DNA of 64,000 bases from Alphaproteobacteria bacterium (lineage in GTDB: Bacteria; Pseudomonadota; Alphaproteobacteria; Micropepsales; Micropepsaceae): positions 1 through 64,000 of the forward strand of contig JAFKEW010000042.1 of NCBI GenBank assembly GCA_017308375.1. The letters run 5' to 3'. Of the stretch, positions 1 through 7,990 are shown one piece after another (within the stretch, counting starts at the first letter, position 1; each line of letters opens with the position of its first letter). The notes beneath the pieces are model-generated. The model saw only the letters and a program-made list of their open reading frames with translations, was not told where the DNA came from and did no database searches. A program made the position numbers and the translations under genes.

Positions 1-87
1 GCCGGTTTCCCCGACCTTCCTTCGCCTGCGGCTCCGTGCAGGCCGGGTGATCCCCCTCCGGCCCGGTCGCCCTTGCCCTTGCTACCC
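1..87. repeat. Long direct repeat, copy A (leader of the ParB-like gene)
   Basis: These 87 bases are identical, by direct comparison, to 4715-4801. The match begins at the window edge, so the repeat may extend further left. It ends just after a short pyrimidine-rich stretch. Each copy lies directly upstream of an element gene: the ParB-like gene here and the DUF932 gene at the other copy. It contains GC-rich self-complementary stretches and no convincing reading frame. Confidence 0.95.
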
Positions 88-105
88 CGGTCTCGCCGAC
101 GGGCA

Positions 106-136
106 GGGGTGCAGCGCAGCGCTGCGCTGACACCCC
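106..136. promoter_or_regulatory. Palindromic hairpin just before the ParB-like gene
   Basis: The core at 112-129 is a perfect 18-base palindrome (CAGCGCAGCGCTGCGCTG). It is extended by GGGGTG and CACCCC arms with a single bulged A at 130, giving about 15 paired bases. It ends six bases before the ribosome-binding sequence at 142-148. It could be an operator or partition site for the adjacent ParB-like protein, or an mRNA hairpin controlling translation. Its function is inferred from position only. Confidence 0.5.
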
Positions 137-155
137 AACCCAAAGGAGAATGACC

Positions 156-2156
156 ATGACGACCAAGACCAACACCGAAACCGTCACCGAGAGCGGGACG
201 GAAATCTTCGTGCCCCTGAGCAAGCTGAAGAAGTCGCCCCGAAACGCTCGGAAGACCCCGCACAGCGAGGCCCATATCGAGGCGCTGGCGGCGAGCATCG
301 CCGTGAAAGGGATGCTGCAAAATCTTGTGGTGGAGCCGGAGCGTGACCGGGAGGGCGAGCCGACCGGCTCCTATTTCGTCACCATTGGCGAAGGCCGCAG
401 GCAGGCGCAGCTTCTCCGCGCCAAGCGCAAGCAGATCAAAAAGACCGAGCCGATCCGCTGCGTTCTCGACACCGAAAACGATCCGCAGGAAATCAGCCTC
501 GACGAGAACGTCAACCGCGAGAACCTTCATCCTGCCGACGAGTTCGAGCGCTTCCGCGAGCTGGCGGAAACGCGCGGATGGGGCGCGGAGGAAATCGCCG
601 CGCGCTTCGGCAAATCCCCGCATGTGGTGCGGCAGCGGCTTCGCCTTGGGGCCGTCAGTCCGAAGTTGATGCAGGTCTATCGCGACGGCGGGTTGACGCT
701 CGACCAATTGATGGCCTTCGCCATCAGCGAGGACCACGCCCGGCAGGAGCAGGTTTACGACAACCTCTCTTGGAACAAGGAACCGCACATCATCCGCCGC
801 ATGATGACGGAGACGCATGTGCGGGCGGCCGACCGGCGGGCCATCTTCGTCGGGGCGGACGCCTATACGGAAGCAGGCGGCGCGATCTTGCGCGATCTGT
901 TCTCCGAGGATGGCGGCGGCTATTTCGAGGACGCCGCCTTACTCGACCGGCTGGCGCTGGAAAAGCTGGAGAAGATCGCGGAGGACGTTCGGGCGGAAGG
1001 CTGGAAATGGGCGCAAGCCTTCATCGACTTCCCCCACGCGCACGGCCTGCACCGCTACTATCCGCAACCAGCGGCGTTATCGGCAGAGGATCAGCAACAG
1101 CTTGACGCCGCCCAAGCCGAGTTCGACGCGCTCAATGAAGACTATGACGGCGCGGAGGAACTGCCGGACGAGATCGACGCTAAGCTCGGCGAGCTTGAGG
1201 CCGAGATCGAGCGGCTGTCCGAGCGGCAATATGCCTATGCGCCGGACGCCATCGCCCGCAGCGGCGTGTTCGTGGTGCTGAACCACGACGGCACCGCGCG
1301 CATGGAGCGCGGCTTCGTGCGCCCGGAGGACGAAACCGCGGAGCCGGAAACCGAAGCGGTAGAACACGGCAACGGCGGGGCCGCCGACGACGAGATGGTC
1401 GCGGACGTGCAGCCGGGTTCCGACGATGAAACGGCGGAAGACGAGGACACGGACGAGAGCAAGCCGCTGTCCGATCTTCTGATCCGCGACCTGACCGCCC
1501 ATCGCACCCTCGGTCTGCGTCTCGCCTTGGGCGACGCCCCGGACGTGGTGTTGATCGCCGTCACCCATGCGCTGGCCGCGCAGACCTTCTATCGCGGCCA
1601 CGACACGGGATCATGTCTCGACCTCACCGCCGTCAGCACGCCCTTGGGCGGACACGCGGACGGGATCGAGGACACCGAGGCGGGCAAGGCTCTGGCGGAT
1701 CGTCACGCCGCCTGGGCGGCGCGGATGCCGCAGGAGGCGGACGAGTTGTGGGGCTTCGTGGTCGCGCTCGACCCTGACAGCCGCATGGCGCTGTTCGCGC
1801 ATTGCGCTTCCCTCACCGTGTTCGCGGTCAAGCAGCCGTGGGATCGCAAGCCCCGCGCGCTGGCGACGGCGGATAGGTTGGCGCAAGCCGTGTCGCTCGA
1901 CATGATGGCGCATTGGCGGCCGACCGGGCGCAGCTATCTCGGTCGCGTCACCAAGGCGCAGATCGCAGAGGCGGTGCGCGAAGGCGTCTCCGACGAGGCG
2001 GCGCAGCGCATGGCGGGCATGAAGAAGCAGGCGATGGCGGAAGCCGCCGAGCAGCTTCTGGCCGGGACCGGCTGGCTGCCTGCCTTGCTGCGGACCCCGG
2101 AGGCGGCATCTTCCGCCGATGGCGCAAACGGCGACTACGCTCACGCCGCCGAGTGA
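156..2156 (+). CDS. ParB/RepB/Spo0J-family partition-like protein
   Basis: This 666-residue protein has a ParB-type N-terminal nuclease/CTPase-like domain at about residues 18-110, with the GEGRR box. A helix-turn-helix follows at about 143-170 (AEEIAARFGKSPHVVRQRL). The long C-terminal half contains an acidic linker at about 400-440. Such proteins are common on plasmids and ICEs, where they act in maintenance or regulation. ATG codons lie at 150 and 156. The AAAGGAG at 142-148 leaves a workable spacer only for 156, so that start is chosen. A possible terminator follows. No parA is visible; it may lie left of the window. Confidence 0.88.
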   Translation: MTTKTNTETVTESGTEIFVPLSKLKKSPRNARKTPHSEAHIEALAASIAVKGMLQNLVVEPERDREGEPTGSYFVTIGEGRRQAQLLRAKRKQIKKTEPIRCVLDTENDPQEISLDENVNRENLHPADEFERFRELAETRGWGAEEIAARFGKSPHVVRQRLRLGAVSPKLMQVYRDGGLTLDQLMAFAISEDHARQEQVYDNLSWNKEPHIIRRMMTETHVRAADRRAIFVGADAYTEAGGAILRDLFSEDGGGYFEDAALLDRLALEKLEKIAEDVRAEGWKWAQAFIDFPHAHGLHRYYPQPAALSAEDQQQLDAAQAEFDALNEDYDGAEELPDEIDAKLGELEAEIERLSERQYAYAPDAIARSGVFVVLNHDGTARMERGFVRPEDETAEPETEAVEHGNGGAADDEMVADVQPGSDDETAEDEDTDESKPLSDLLIRDLTAHRTLGLRLALGDAPDVVLIAVTHALAAQTFYRGHDTGSCLDLTAVSTPLGGHADGIEDTEAGKALADRHAAWAARMPQEADELWGFVVALDPDSRMALFAHCASLTVFAVKQPWDRKPRALATADRLAQAVSLDMMAHWRPTGRSYLGRVTKAQIAEAVREGVSDEAAQRMAGMKKQAMAEAAEQLLAGTGWLPALLRTPEAASSADGANGDYAHAAE

Positions 2157-2167
2157 TCGGGTGGGAT

Positions 2168-2202
2168 CGGGGCCGCTATCAGCGGCCCCGGTCTTCCTGT
2201 TC
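2168..2202 (+). terminator. Hairpin terminator after the ParB-like gene
   Basis: A perfect 10-bp stem (2168-2177 with 2181-2190) has a three-base loop. A T-rich stretch follows, starting 11 bases after the ParB-like stop codon. The tail is not a clean T run, so the call is moderate. Confidence 0.55.
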
Positions 2203-2216
2203 ATGCAGCCTATCGC

Positions 2217-2242
2217 GGCCGCGCGCCTTTGGGCGCGCGGCC
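2217..2242. other. Strong GC hairpin in the non-coding leader
   Basis: A perfect 11-bp stem (2217-2227 with 2232-2242) closes on a TTTG loop, with no T tail. It lies in a 414-base stretch (2157-2570) without a supportable gene, between the first terminator and the duplicated leader. It could be a second attenuator or a protein-binding site. Confidence 0.5.
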
Positions 2243-2330
2243 ATTGCCGTGTGTCAAAGCCGGTGCAACGCCGGATGCCGAGGATTCGTCATGCCGGTTT
2301 ACGCCGTCGCCTTTGATCCGCGCGGTGGCC

Positions 2331-2548
2331 TCGGATGGTCTGGTCTGACCGAACGCCGTATCGCTGGCGCTTTTCCTCGATCTCCCGCGCAACCGCGCGC
2401 CCCGAATTTTTTCCGCCGCCTTCGGCTTTGCAGCGCGAAGCAAAAAATCCGGCGCGCCCGGTCCGCCGCTGACGCTCCGGCCCGTCCGGGTGCGGATCGC
2501 TCGCCTTCGGTCCCTTGACCGCCATCGAGGCCGCAATGGCGCGGCCCG
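2331..2548 (+). repeat. Diverged duplicated leader, copy 1 (upstream of the methyltransferase)
   Basis: This stretch is recognisably related to 3595-3807. Both share the TCTGACCGA start, an identical core (CCGCCGCCTTCGGCTTTGCA...), the CGCTGACGCT block and the CGCCATCGAGGCCGC block. Each copy ends 22 bases before the ATG of the next gene. Within it, 2397-2412 can pair with 2442-2457 (14 of 16 positions). The stem sequence differs from copy 2 but pairing is kept, which suggests a folded leader RNA. Confidence 0.75.
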
Positions 2549-2570
2549 GCAACGGACAAGGATCACCGTC

Positions 2571-3263
2571 ATGGCCAGCTTCGTCATCCCCCGGCAACTT
2601 CCCGATCTTCCGATCACAGCGCGCAACGCCGTCCTGCAGGGCGACTGCACCGCACTGATGCGGCGCATGGAACGGGACTCGGTGGATTTTATCCTGACCG
2701 ACCCGCCCTACATCACCCGCTATCGCGGGCGTGACGGCCGCACCGTCGCCAATGACGACAACGCCCGCTGGCTCAAACCCGCCTTCCGCGAGATGCACCG
2801 CGTCCTGAAACCCGCTTCCTTCTGCGTCAGCTTCTACGGCTGGGCCAAGATCGACCTGTTCGCCGCCGCCTGGCGCGCCGCCGGCTTCCGCATCGTCGGC
2901 CACATCGTCTTTCGCAAATCGTATGCCTCGTCCGCGCGCTTCCTGCGCTACGAACACGAGCAAGCCTATCTGCTCGCCAAGGGCGACGTGGCGCTGCCCG
3001 CCCAGCCGATCCCCGACGTGATCGACTTCCCCTATACCGGCAATCGCCTGCATCCGACGCAGAAGCCGGTGACGGCGCTGAAGCCGCTGATCGCAGCGTT
3101 CTGCCCGCGCAACGGACTGGTGCTCGATCCGTTCTGCGGCTCGGGCTCGACGCTGGTCGCCGCGCGCGACCTTGAGCGCGGTTATCTCGGCATCGAGCTG
3201 AGCGCCGCTCATCATCGCACGGCGTGCGAACGGCTCGACGCTCCGCAGAGGGTTGCCGCGTAG
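2571..3263 (+). CDS. DNA adenine/cytosine-N4 methyltransferase
   Basis: The 230-residue protein carries the catalytic DPPY motif near residue 45 (LTDPPYITRY). An AdoMet-binding FCGSGST motif lies near residue 190 (LDPFCGSGSTLVAARDL). This catalytic-then-cofactor order is that of beta-class amino methyltransferases. No restriction enzyme gene adjoins, so it is probably a solitary methylase protecting or marking the element. A longer frame opens at 2490. ATG 2571 is chosen because the protein begins there in normal family form and the upstream part is the repeated leader. Confidence 0.9.
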   Translation: MASFVIPRQLPDLPITARNAVLQGDCTALMRRMERDSVDFILTDPPYITRYRGRDGRTVANDDNARWLKPAFREMHRVLKPASFCVSFYGWAKIDLFAAAWRAAGFRIVGHIVFRKSYASSARFLRYEHEQAYLLAKGDVALPAQPIPDVIDFPYTGNRLHPTQKPVTALKPLIAAFCPRNGLVLDPFCGSGSTLVAARDLERGYLGIELSAAHHRTACERLDAPQRVAA

Positions 3264-3594
3264 GCGGCGCAGCCCCTCCGGGATTGGCATTGCACCGTCC
3301 TGTCCCGATTCGCCTCGCTGATCCGCGCGGGGCGCCGCCGCGGCGGCGCGATCCTTTGCAGTTGCCGCTGCGGGCACGTCGTCGGCTTCGGGAGCACGCC
3401 CGCCCCATCGCCGACCGCAGCCGTGTCTTCGATCCGCTACGTCGTCGCCGCCGTCTTATCGCTGTGCCGGGTCTTTGCCGCCTTCCATCCGCCATTCCAG
3501 GTCGTTGCGCGATCGGTCCGGTGCGGCTCTTGCGGAAGGCTTCTCATGACCACCATGACTCCATGCGGGTCGGTCCAGACGCGGCCACGCCGCC
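3264..3594. other. Stretch without a supportable gene
   Basis: There are open frames on both strands, but they are arginine/proline-rich shadows typical of GC-rich non-coding DNA. They have no ribosome-binding site or recognisable domain. The stretch leads into the second copy of the duplicated leader. Confidence 0.6.
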
Positions 3595-3807
3595 TCGAAT
3601 GGCCTGATCTGACCGAGGGTCGGCTTCGCCTCGATCGCCTGCCCGCAACGGCGTCGGCCAGCTTTTTTCCGCCGCCTTCGGCTTTGCAGCGCGAAACAAA
3701 AAAGCTGGCCGTCGCCGTCCTTCGCTGACGCTGCGGCCGCAGGCGGTGCGTGTCGATCGTCTCCCCGGTCCAGTGATCGCCATCGAGGCCGCGATGGTCG
3801 CGGCCCG
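3595..3807 (+). repeat. Diverged duplicated leader, copy 2 (upstream of a small gene)
   Basis: This is the second copy of the unit at 2331-2548. Its stem (3651-3668 with 3698-3715) pairs at 17 of 18 positions around the same conserved core. The stem sequence differs from copy 1, so the differences are compensatory. It precedes the ATG at 3830 by 22 bases. Confidence 0.75.
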
Positions 3808-3829
3808 AACAACCGAAGGAGTACAGGTC

Positions 3830-4033
3830 ATGAGCAACAAGCCTTCTTTCATCGCCTACGCCGTCCGCCAGCGCGCCGAGGGTGAAAAGGCCAACTGGAC
3901 GGCGATCGGCGTCGCCTGGGCGCACAAGAAGGGCGGCGGCTTCAATGTCGAGCTGGAAGCCACGCCGCTGGACGGCCGCATCGTCCTGATGCCGCCGAAG
4001 GACGACGACGGCTCCGACAGCGCCTCCGACTGA
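3830..4033 (+). CDS. Small conserved element protein, unknown function
   Basis: A 67-residue protein with a basic, aromatic middle (WTAIGVAWAHKKGGGFNVEL) and an acidic tail (DDDGSDSASD). AGGAG at 3817-3821 sits eight bases before the ATG. The pattern of a short beta-rich domain resembles small proteins seen on other sphingomonad and rhizobial elements, from memory only. No function is assigned. A strong terminator follows. Confidence 0.65.
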   Translation: MSNKPSFIAYAVRQRAEGEKANWTAIGVAWAHKKGGGFNVELEATPLDGRIVLMPPKDDDGSDSASD

Positions 4034-4057
4034 GGCCCGCCGCCACCGTCTCGGCCC

Positions 4058-4085
4058 GACGCCCCGCTCTTTGGAGCGGGGCGTC
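4058..4085 (+). terminator. Perfect 12-bp hairpin terminator
   Basis: GACGCCCCGCTC at 4058-4069 pairs perfectly with 4074-4085 across a TTTG loop. TTCGCGTCTAT follows. It ends the small gene's transcript 24 bases after its stop. The T tail is weak but the stem is very stable. Confidence 0.65.
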
Positions 4086-4127
4086 TTCGCGTCTATCGTT
4101 CCGATTGCTGCGCGTGACCGCACGCCA

Positions 4128-4430
4128 TCAAGCGTCGTAGCCTTTGGCGTCTTCGGCGGCTTGGGTCAGCAGGTGGCGATAGCCCCGCTTCGTCATCCAA
4201 TGCGCACGGTCGAGATGGCTTTCCCAGCAGCGCCGGGTCCGCGCCTGGTCAGCAGTCGGATCGCGATGCAGCACGATGCGCGCGACCTCCGCCCAATCCG
4301 CGCCGTCCGCCTCGGCATCGAGCAGCCGAAGATAAGTAATGGCATGAGCGTCATCGTAGGGCGTGATCATCTCGAAGCCGTTGGGGGCTTCGTCATCGAC
4401 ATCGGGATCGAGTTCCGGCTTCACGCGCAT
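4128..4430 (-). CDS. Small YLRLLDA-family protein, probable regulator
   Basis: A 100-residue protein whose C-terminal 60 residues (AITYLRLLDAEADGADWAEVARIVL...SHLDRAHWMTKRGYRHLL) align well with the protein at 6581-6844. The two are therefore paralogues. I recall relatives being labelled DUF2285 or 'DNA-binding domain', but cannot confirm this. The frame is open from 4493. GGAGGAG just upstream of ATG 4430 decides the start. It is transcribed against its neighbours. Confidence 0.7.
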   Translation of the reverse strand: MRVKPELDPDVDDEAPNGFEMITPYDDAHAITYLRLLDAEADGADWAEVARIVLHRDPTADQARTRRCWESHLDRAHWMTKRGYRHLLTQAAEDAKGYDA

Positions 4431-4714
4431 GAGACTCCTCCATCCAAGAAAGAGGGTCCGTCCATCATAGTCGATCCGGGCGCCGACGATCATGAAACCA
4501 GCGCCGAGACTCTTGCAGGGAATGCAACGGGCGTTGCGCTGCGCGCCGCGCTCTCGACTGCGCCGGAACCCTGTTCCGGGTTTCCTCCCTCCGGCTTCGA
4601 TCGCTAACGTAAGGGCGAGCGGACGGCTTCGCCGGGGCTTTTGTGGATCGCTTTGCTAAGGGCTCCGCCCTCGCGCGGGCAAGGGTAAAGCGCCGGCGGG
4701 CCGGCGCCGACCGG
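4431..4714. other. Intergenic stretch upstream of repeat copy B
   Basis: No supportable gene. It must hold the promoter of the minus-strand gene ending at 4128 and the one for the DUF932 gene. A 7-bp perfect hairpin (CCGGAAC at 4563-4569 with GTTCCGG at 4573-4579) is followed by a pyrimidine run and may be a terminator. Confidence 0.45.
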
Positions 4715-4801
4715 GCCGGTTTCCCCGACCTTCCTTCGCCTGCGGCTCCGTGCAGGCCGGGTGATCCCCCTCCGGCCCGGTCGCCCTTGCCCTTGCTACC
4801 C
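4715..4801. repeat. Long direct repeat, copy B (leader of the DUF932 gene)
   Basis: Identical over 87 bases to 1-87. It ends 13 bases before the DUF932 start codon and immediately abuts the CAGGAGA ribosome-binding sequence. The copy spacing is 4,714 bases. Confidence 0.95.
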
Positions 4802-4814
4802 AGGAGACTTCCCC

Positions 4815-6005
4815 ATGAACACCGTAACTTTGAACCAACAGCCCGTTTCGAGCGGCTATCGCGTGGACATCTCGCGCGGCCAGCGGATCGGCCGCGTATC
4901 CTCGGAATGGTTCTCGCGCCCCGATGACGAGCGCTATTTGAGCCTGACCGCCTTGCATGAAGCGGTGCGCCGCCGGGCGGAGAGCGCGACCGCGCGCACC
5001 GTGGAGAGCCGCGCCGTGAAGGTGGAAGCGAGCCGGGACGACGCCGAGCGGCTAGCGCTGACCGTGCCGGGACGGGATGAACCCGTGTCCTCGACGCATT
5101 GGAGCTTCGGCCAGTTGTGCAGCTTGGTCGGCGCGCCCGCGTCCTACATGCGCCAGCTTCCCGCGCCCTTGGCGGGGATCAACCTGCAACACGGCTTGCT
5201 CAACCACCGCGCCGAATTGGTCAAGACCTTGGAGGCGGAGGACGGGCGGGTGGAGCTTCGCGCCGTCACTGGCCCCGATTACGGCCGCATCTGGGATCAC
5301 GAGCTTGTCGCCGCCGTGCAGCGCATCGCGGGCGACGGCACCGGGGATACCCGATGGAAGGTGCCGGGCGTGCTGGATTGGGCGACCATGACGCACAACC
5401 CGTTCGTGGACGTGACCGCCGAGACGACGACGCTCTATGCCAGCGACCGCGACGTGTTCCTATTCCTGGTGGACGACACGCACCCCATCGAGGCGGGGCG
5501 CCTCGCCGATGGCTCGCCCGATTTGTATTTCCGGGGCTTCTATGCCTGGAACAGCGAAGTCGGATCGAAGACGCTGGGCATCGCCTCGTTCTATCTGCGC
5601 GCCGTGTGCCAGAACCGCAACCTATGGGGCACGGAGAATTTCGAGGAAATCACCATCCGGCACAGCAAGTTCGCGGCGCAGCGTTTCGCGCATGAAGCGG
5701 CCCCCGCCTTGACCAGCTTCGCCAATTCATCACCCGCGCCGTTCGTCGCCGGGATCAAGGCCGCGCGCGAGCGCGTCGTCGCCCGCACCGACGAGGACCG
5801 CGAGAGCTTCCTGCGCAAGCGCGGCTTCTCCAAGCCCGAGACGGCGACGATCATCGAGACCGTGTTGAACGAGGAAGGCCGCCCGCCGGAAAGCATCTTC
5901 GATTTCGTGCAGGGCATCACCGCGCTGGCCCGTAGCAAGGCCCATCAGGACACACGCCTGGAGCTGGAAGGCAAGGCGAAGAAGCTGATGGATCGTGCCG
6001 CCTGA
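4815..6005 (+). CDS. DUF932 (phage/plasmid-like) protein
   Basis: The 396-residue protein matches the DUF932 family found on plasmids, phages and ICEs. Recognisable blocks include SFGQLCSLVGAPASYMRQLP, DYGRIWDHELV and FYLRAVCQNRNLWGTENFEEITIRHSKFA. The family's biochemical role is not established; an association with DNA maintenance is suggested by context. The start is ATG 4815, preceded by AGGAGA at 4803-4808, rather than the upstream in-frame start at 4761 that lies inside the repeat. It shares its 87-base leader with the ParB-like gene, so the two are likely co-regulated. Confidence 0.88.
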   Translation: MNTVTLNQQPVSSGYRVDISRGQRIGRVSSEWFSRPDDERYLSLTALHEAVRRRAESATARTVESRAVKVEASRDDAERLALTVPGRDEPVSSTHWSFGQLCSLVGAPASYMRQLPAPLAGINLQHGLLNHRAELVKTLEAEDGRVELRAVTGPDYGRIWDHELVAAVQRIAGDGTGDTRWKVPGVLDWATMTHNPFVDVTAETTTLYASDRDVFLFLVDDTHPIEAGRLADGSPDLYFRGFYAWNSEVGSKTLGIASFYLRAVCQNRNLWGTENFEEITIRHSKFAAQRFAHEAAPALTSFANSSPAPFVAGIKAARERVVARTDEDRESFLRKRGFSKPETATIIETVLNEEGRPPESIFDFVQGITALARSKAHQDTRLELEGKAKKLMDRAA

Positions 6006-6014
6006 CACCCTGAG

Positions 6015-6049
6015 AGCCGTGCAGCCGCCCGTCCGGTTGCACGGCTTTC
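6015..6049 (+). terminator. Hairpin terminator after the DUF932 gene
   Basis: AGCCGTGCA (6015-6023) pairs perfectly with TGCACGGCT (6038-6046), and TTTC follows. It starts ten bases after the stop codon. Confidence 0.6.
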
Positions 6050-6146
6050 GCTCTGGCGATGATGTGAATGCGCGGGCGCCAGAATGCGCCGCCGATCCCG
6101 TTTTGCGCGTCGGCGGCGCTCGCCGGGCTAACGCCCGGCTCGCGAC

Positions 6147-6368
6147 TCACCCTTTGTCGCCGGTCTCCGCCAGGAGATCGACCGGCCGCACGCCCAGCGC
6201 CTGGGCCGCGTGCCAGATCGTGAGCAGCGTGGCGTTCTGCTGGCCGCGCTCGATGCCGCTGATATAGGCGCGATCGACGCCCATGCGCTCCGCAACCGCT
6301 TCCTGGCTGAGGCGGGCTGCAAGCCTGTACCGTCTGACGTTGGCTCCAAAAATCCTGCGAATGTCCAT
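6147..6368 (-). CDS. XRE-family helix-turn-helix regulator
   Basis: A 73-residue single-domain Cro/C1-type repressor. The helix-turn-helix spans about residues 18-42 (LSQEAVAERMGVDRAYISGIERGQ), and the whole protein is the 60-residue HTH fold. The open frame reaches TTG 6386. ATG 6368 (MDIRRIFGANVRRYR) fits the usual start of this family, though no good ribosome-binding site is seen for either. It lies divergent to the gene at 6581. A small palindrome at 6405-6420 may be its operator. Confidence 0.85.
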   Translation of the reverse strand: MDIRRIFGANVRRYRLAARLSQEAVAERMGVDRAYISGIERGQQNATLLTIWHAAQALGVRPVDLLAETGDKG

Positions 6369-6404
6369 CCGCAGGATAGGAGGCAATCGTGCATTTTAGT
6401 GCTA

Positions 6405-6420
6405 CGTGTTATAATACACG
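6405..6420. promoter_or_regulatory. Candidate promoter -10 with XRE operator palindrome
   Basis: CGTGT and ACACG arms flank TATAAT (6410-6415), immediately upstream of the XRE gene and in the divergent intergenic region. A sigma70 -10 inside a palindrome suits an autoregulated repressor. No good -35 is visible, so this is tentative. Confidence 0.35.
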
Positions 6421-6580
6421 GCCGGGAGACCGGGCGGAGAGGCGCAGATTTGCGCATGTTGGCGATAGCTGGACGCTGGGGTTGCGATGCATGGGGCGCA
6501 TCTTTCGGGCGTCGGTTGATCCTGTTCACCCTGATTCGAATTTACCCAATAATGAGGTTAACCGGGCTGCGGGGTGCGCC

Positions 6581-6844
6581 ATGACCGATGCGCCGTTTGA
6601 GGATCGGCCGCCGGACCGTCCTCATCTGACGACCTATGACGAGCGTCATCTGGTCGAATATCTCCGCCTGCTCGACGCGGCCGAAGAGGGCGCCGACTGG
6701 CGCGAAGCGGTGCAGATCATCTTCGGCCTCGATCCCGCCCGCGAGCCCGAACGCGCCCGCATCGTCCATGACAGCCATCTCGCGCGCGCCCGCTGGATGA
6801 CGGAGACCGGCTACACTTATTTGCTTCGGCCGCCGCTGCACTGA
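6581..6844 (+). CDS. Small YLRLLDA-family protein (paralogue of the 4128-4430 gene)
   Basis: An 87-residue protein with the same signature as its paralogue: LVEYLRLLDAAEEGADWREAVQIIFGLDP...SHLARARWMTETGYTYLL. It is common in alphaproteobacterial conjugative elements and probably helical. I assign no biochemical function. ATG 6581 is preceded by a GGGG stretch only. It lies just upstream of the frameshifted DUF6499/DUF2285 gene and may belong to the same regulatory module. Confidence 0.75.
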   Translation: MTDAPFEDRPPDRPHLTTYDERHLVEYLRLLDAAEEGADWREAVQIIFGLDPAREPERARIVHDSHLARARWMTETGYTYLLRPPLH

Positions 6845-7002
6845 TTGCCGCGCCGCGATTGCGGCGTGGCGATCGCCCCGTAATGGCACAGAATCATGCG
6901 ACCTGGACGTGCATCGTTATCGCCGAACTTAGGGTCTATTCCTGCGCGCTTTCCTCCGAATACTGACCATCGGAGTTTTGTTTGGTCAGCTGGGAGGCGT
7001 CC

Positions 7003-7789
7003 ATGCCAGCGACATCCGACTGGCGATCCGCGCAGGTCGCCGATGTCATGAAGCGTTTGGAACGACCGGGCTTCGCCGTCGAGTTTCTGCGCCGCAGCCC
7101 CGTCTACCGCACCGATTACACCAGCACGCGGCGCCGCATCGCGGCGGGCGCGGCGAGCGAGGGCCGCGCGCTTGCGGACCTCGCCCGCCGATGGGGGTTG
7201 AGCTTTCCCTTTCGATCCCGCGGCCGCGTCCGATGCGCGGCCGATCTTCTGGCAGCCGGACTTGCTGCCGGTCACGGTGCTGCTGACCGCCGCGCCGTCC
7301 TGCTTCGAGAGCGCGCCGACCGATGACCTCGCGTCGTTGTCGCCGGGTGCGACGCTGGACCAGGCGGACGGCCGCCACATGGTTCTCGACGAATCCTCCG
7401 GCGCGCATCGGCTCTGGTATCTCGATCCGGCGCCCGGCCAGCCGCTCGGCGTTCTCATTCCGCTCGATGCGGACTTCCGCATCCGGCTCGACGCGGCGCT
7501 GCGCTTCCATCGCCGGCTTACCGGCACGCCCGTCGGGCCGCTGCCGCGCGGCTGGCGATTGACCGCCATGCAGCGTCGCCGCCTCATCCTGATGCTGCGC
7601 GCGCTCGACGGTCGGCAGGCCGGCGCCAGCTACCGCGACATCGCTTTGGCATTGTTCGATGCGCAAGAGGCGCGCTGGCCGGCGCGCGACTGGAAATGCT
7701 CCGCCGCGCGCTCGCATGTCATCCGGCTCGTGGCGGACGCCATCGCGCTGATGAACGGCGGCTATCGCAAGCTGCTGCGCGGACGCTGA
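7003..7789 (+). pseudogene. DUF6499/DUF2285 regulator-like gene broken by a one-base frameshift
   Basis: The first part (7003-7212) reads as a DUF6499 N-terminal domain (SDWRSAQ...AEFLRRSPVYRTDY type), ending ...RRWGLSFPF. The second part continues in another frame as DPAAASDARPIFWQPDLLP and the DUF2285 domain (RRLILMLRALDGRQAGASYRDIALALF...SHVIRLVADAIALMNGGYRKLL). Removing one T from the TTT at 7210-7212 joins them perfectly. The intact protein would be about 261 residues. These proteins are usually element regulators near traF and relaxase genes. It could be a true mutation or a sequencing error. Confidence 0.8.
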
Positions 7790-7990
7790 TCGCGCGCCGT
7801 CTTTTCTCCATCCTTATAGGCTCACTGCTTGTGCGCTGACTGCCGCCGGCGCGTGGCGCCCGTGTCTGTTTAGGGGTGGGCATTCCGGCGCAGCGCGACT
7901 CCGTACTCCACCCGACCGAAGACGCTTCGCCACTGTGGTCGTCGATCCGCCGTCCCAGCCGACGGCGTCACCGACACCACGGAGGTTTCC

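Noticed and set aside
3224-3607. A 127-codon plus-strand frame after the methyltransferase
   Set aside because: Arginine/proline-rich with no domain or ribosome-binding site. It overlaps the end of the methyltransferase and the duplicated leader; typical of GC-rich shadows.
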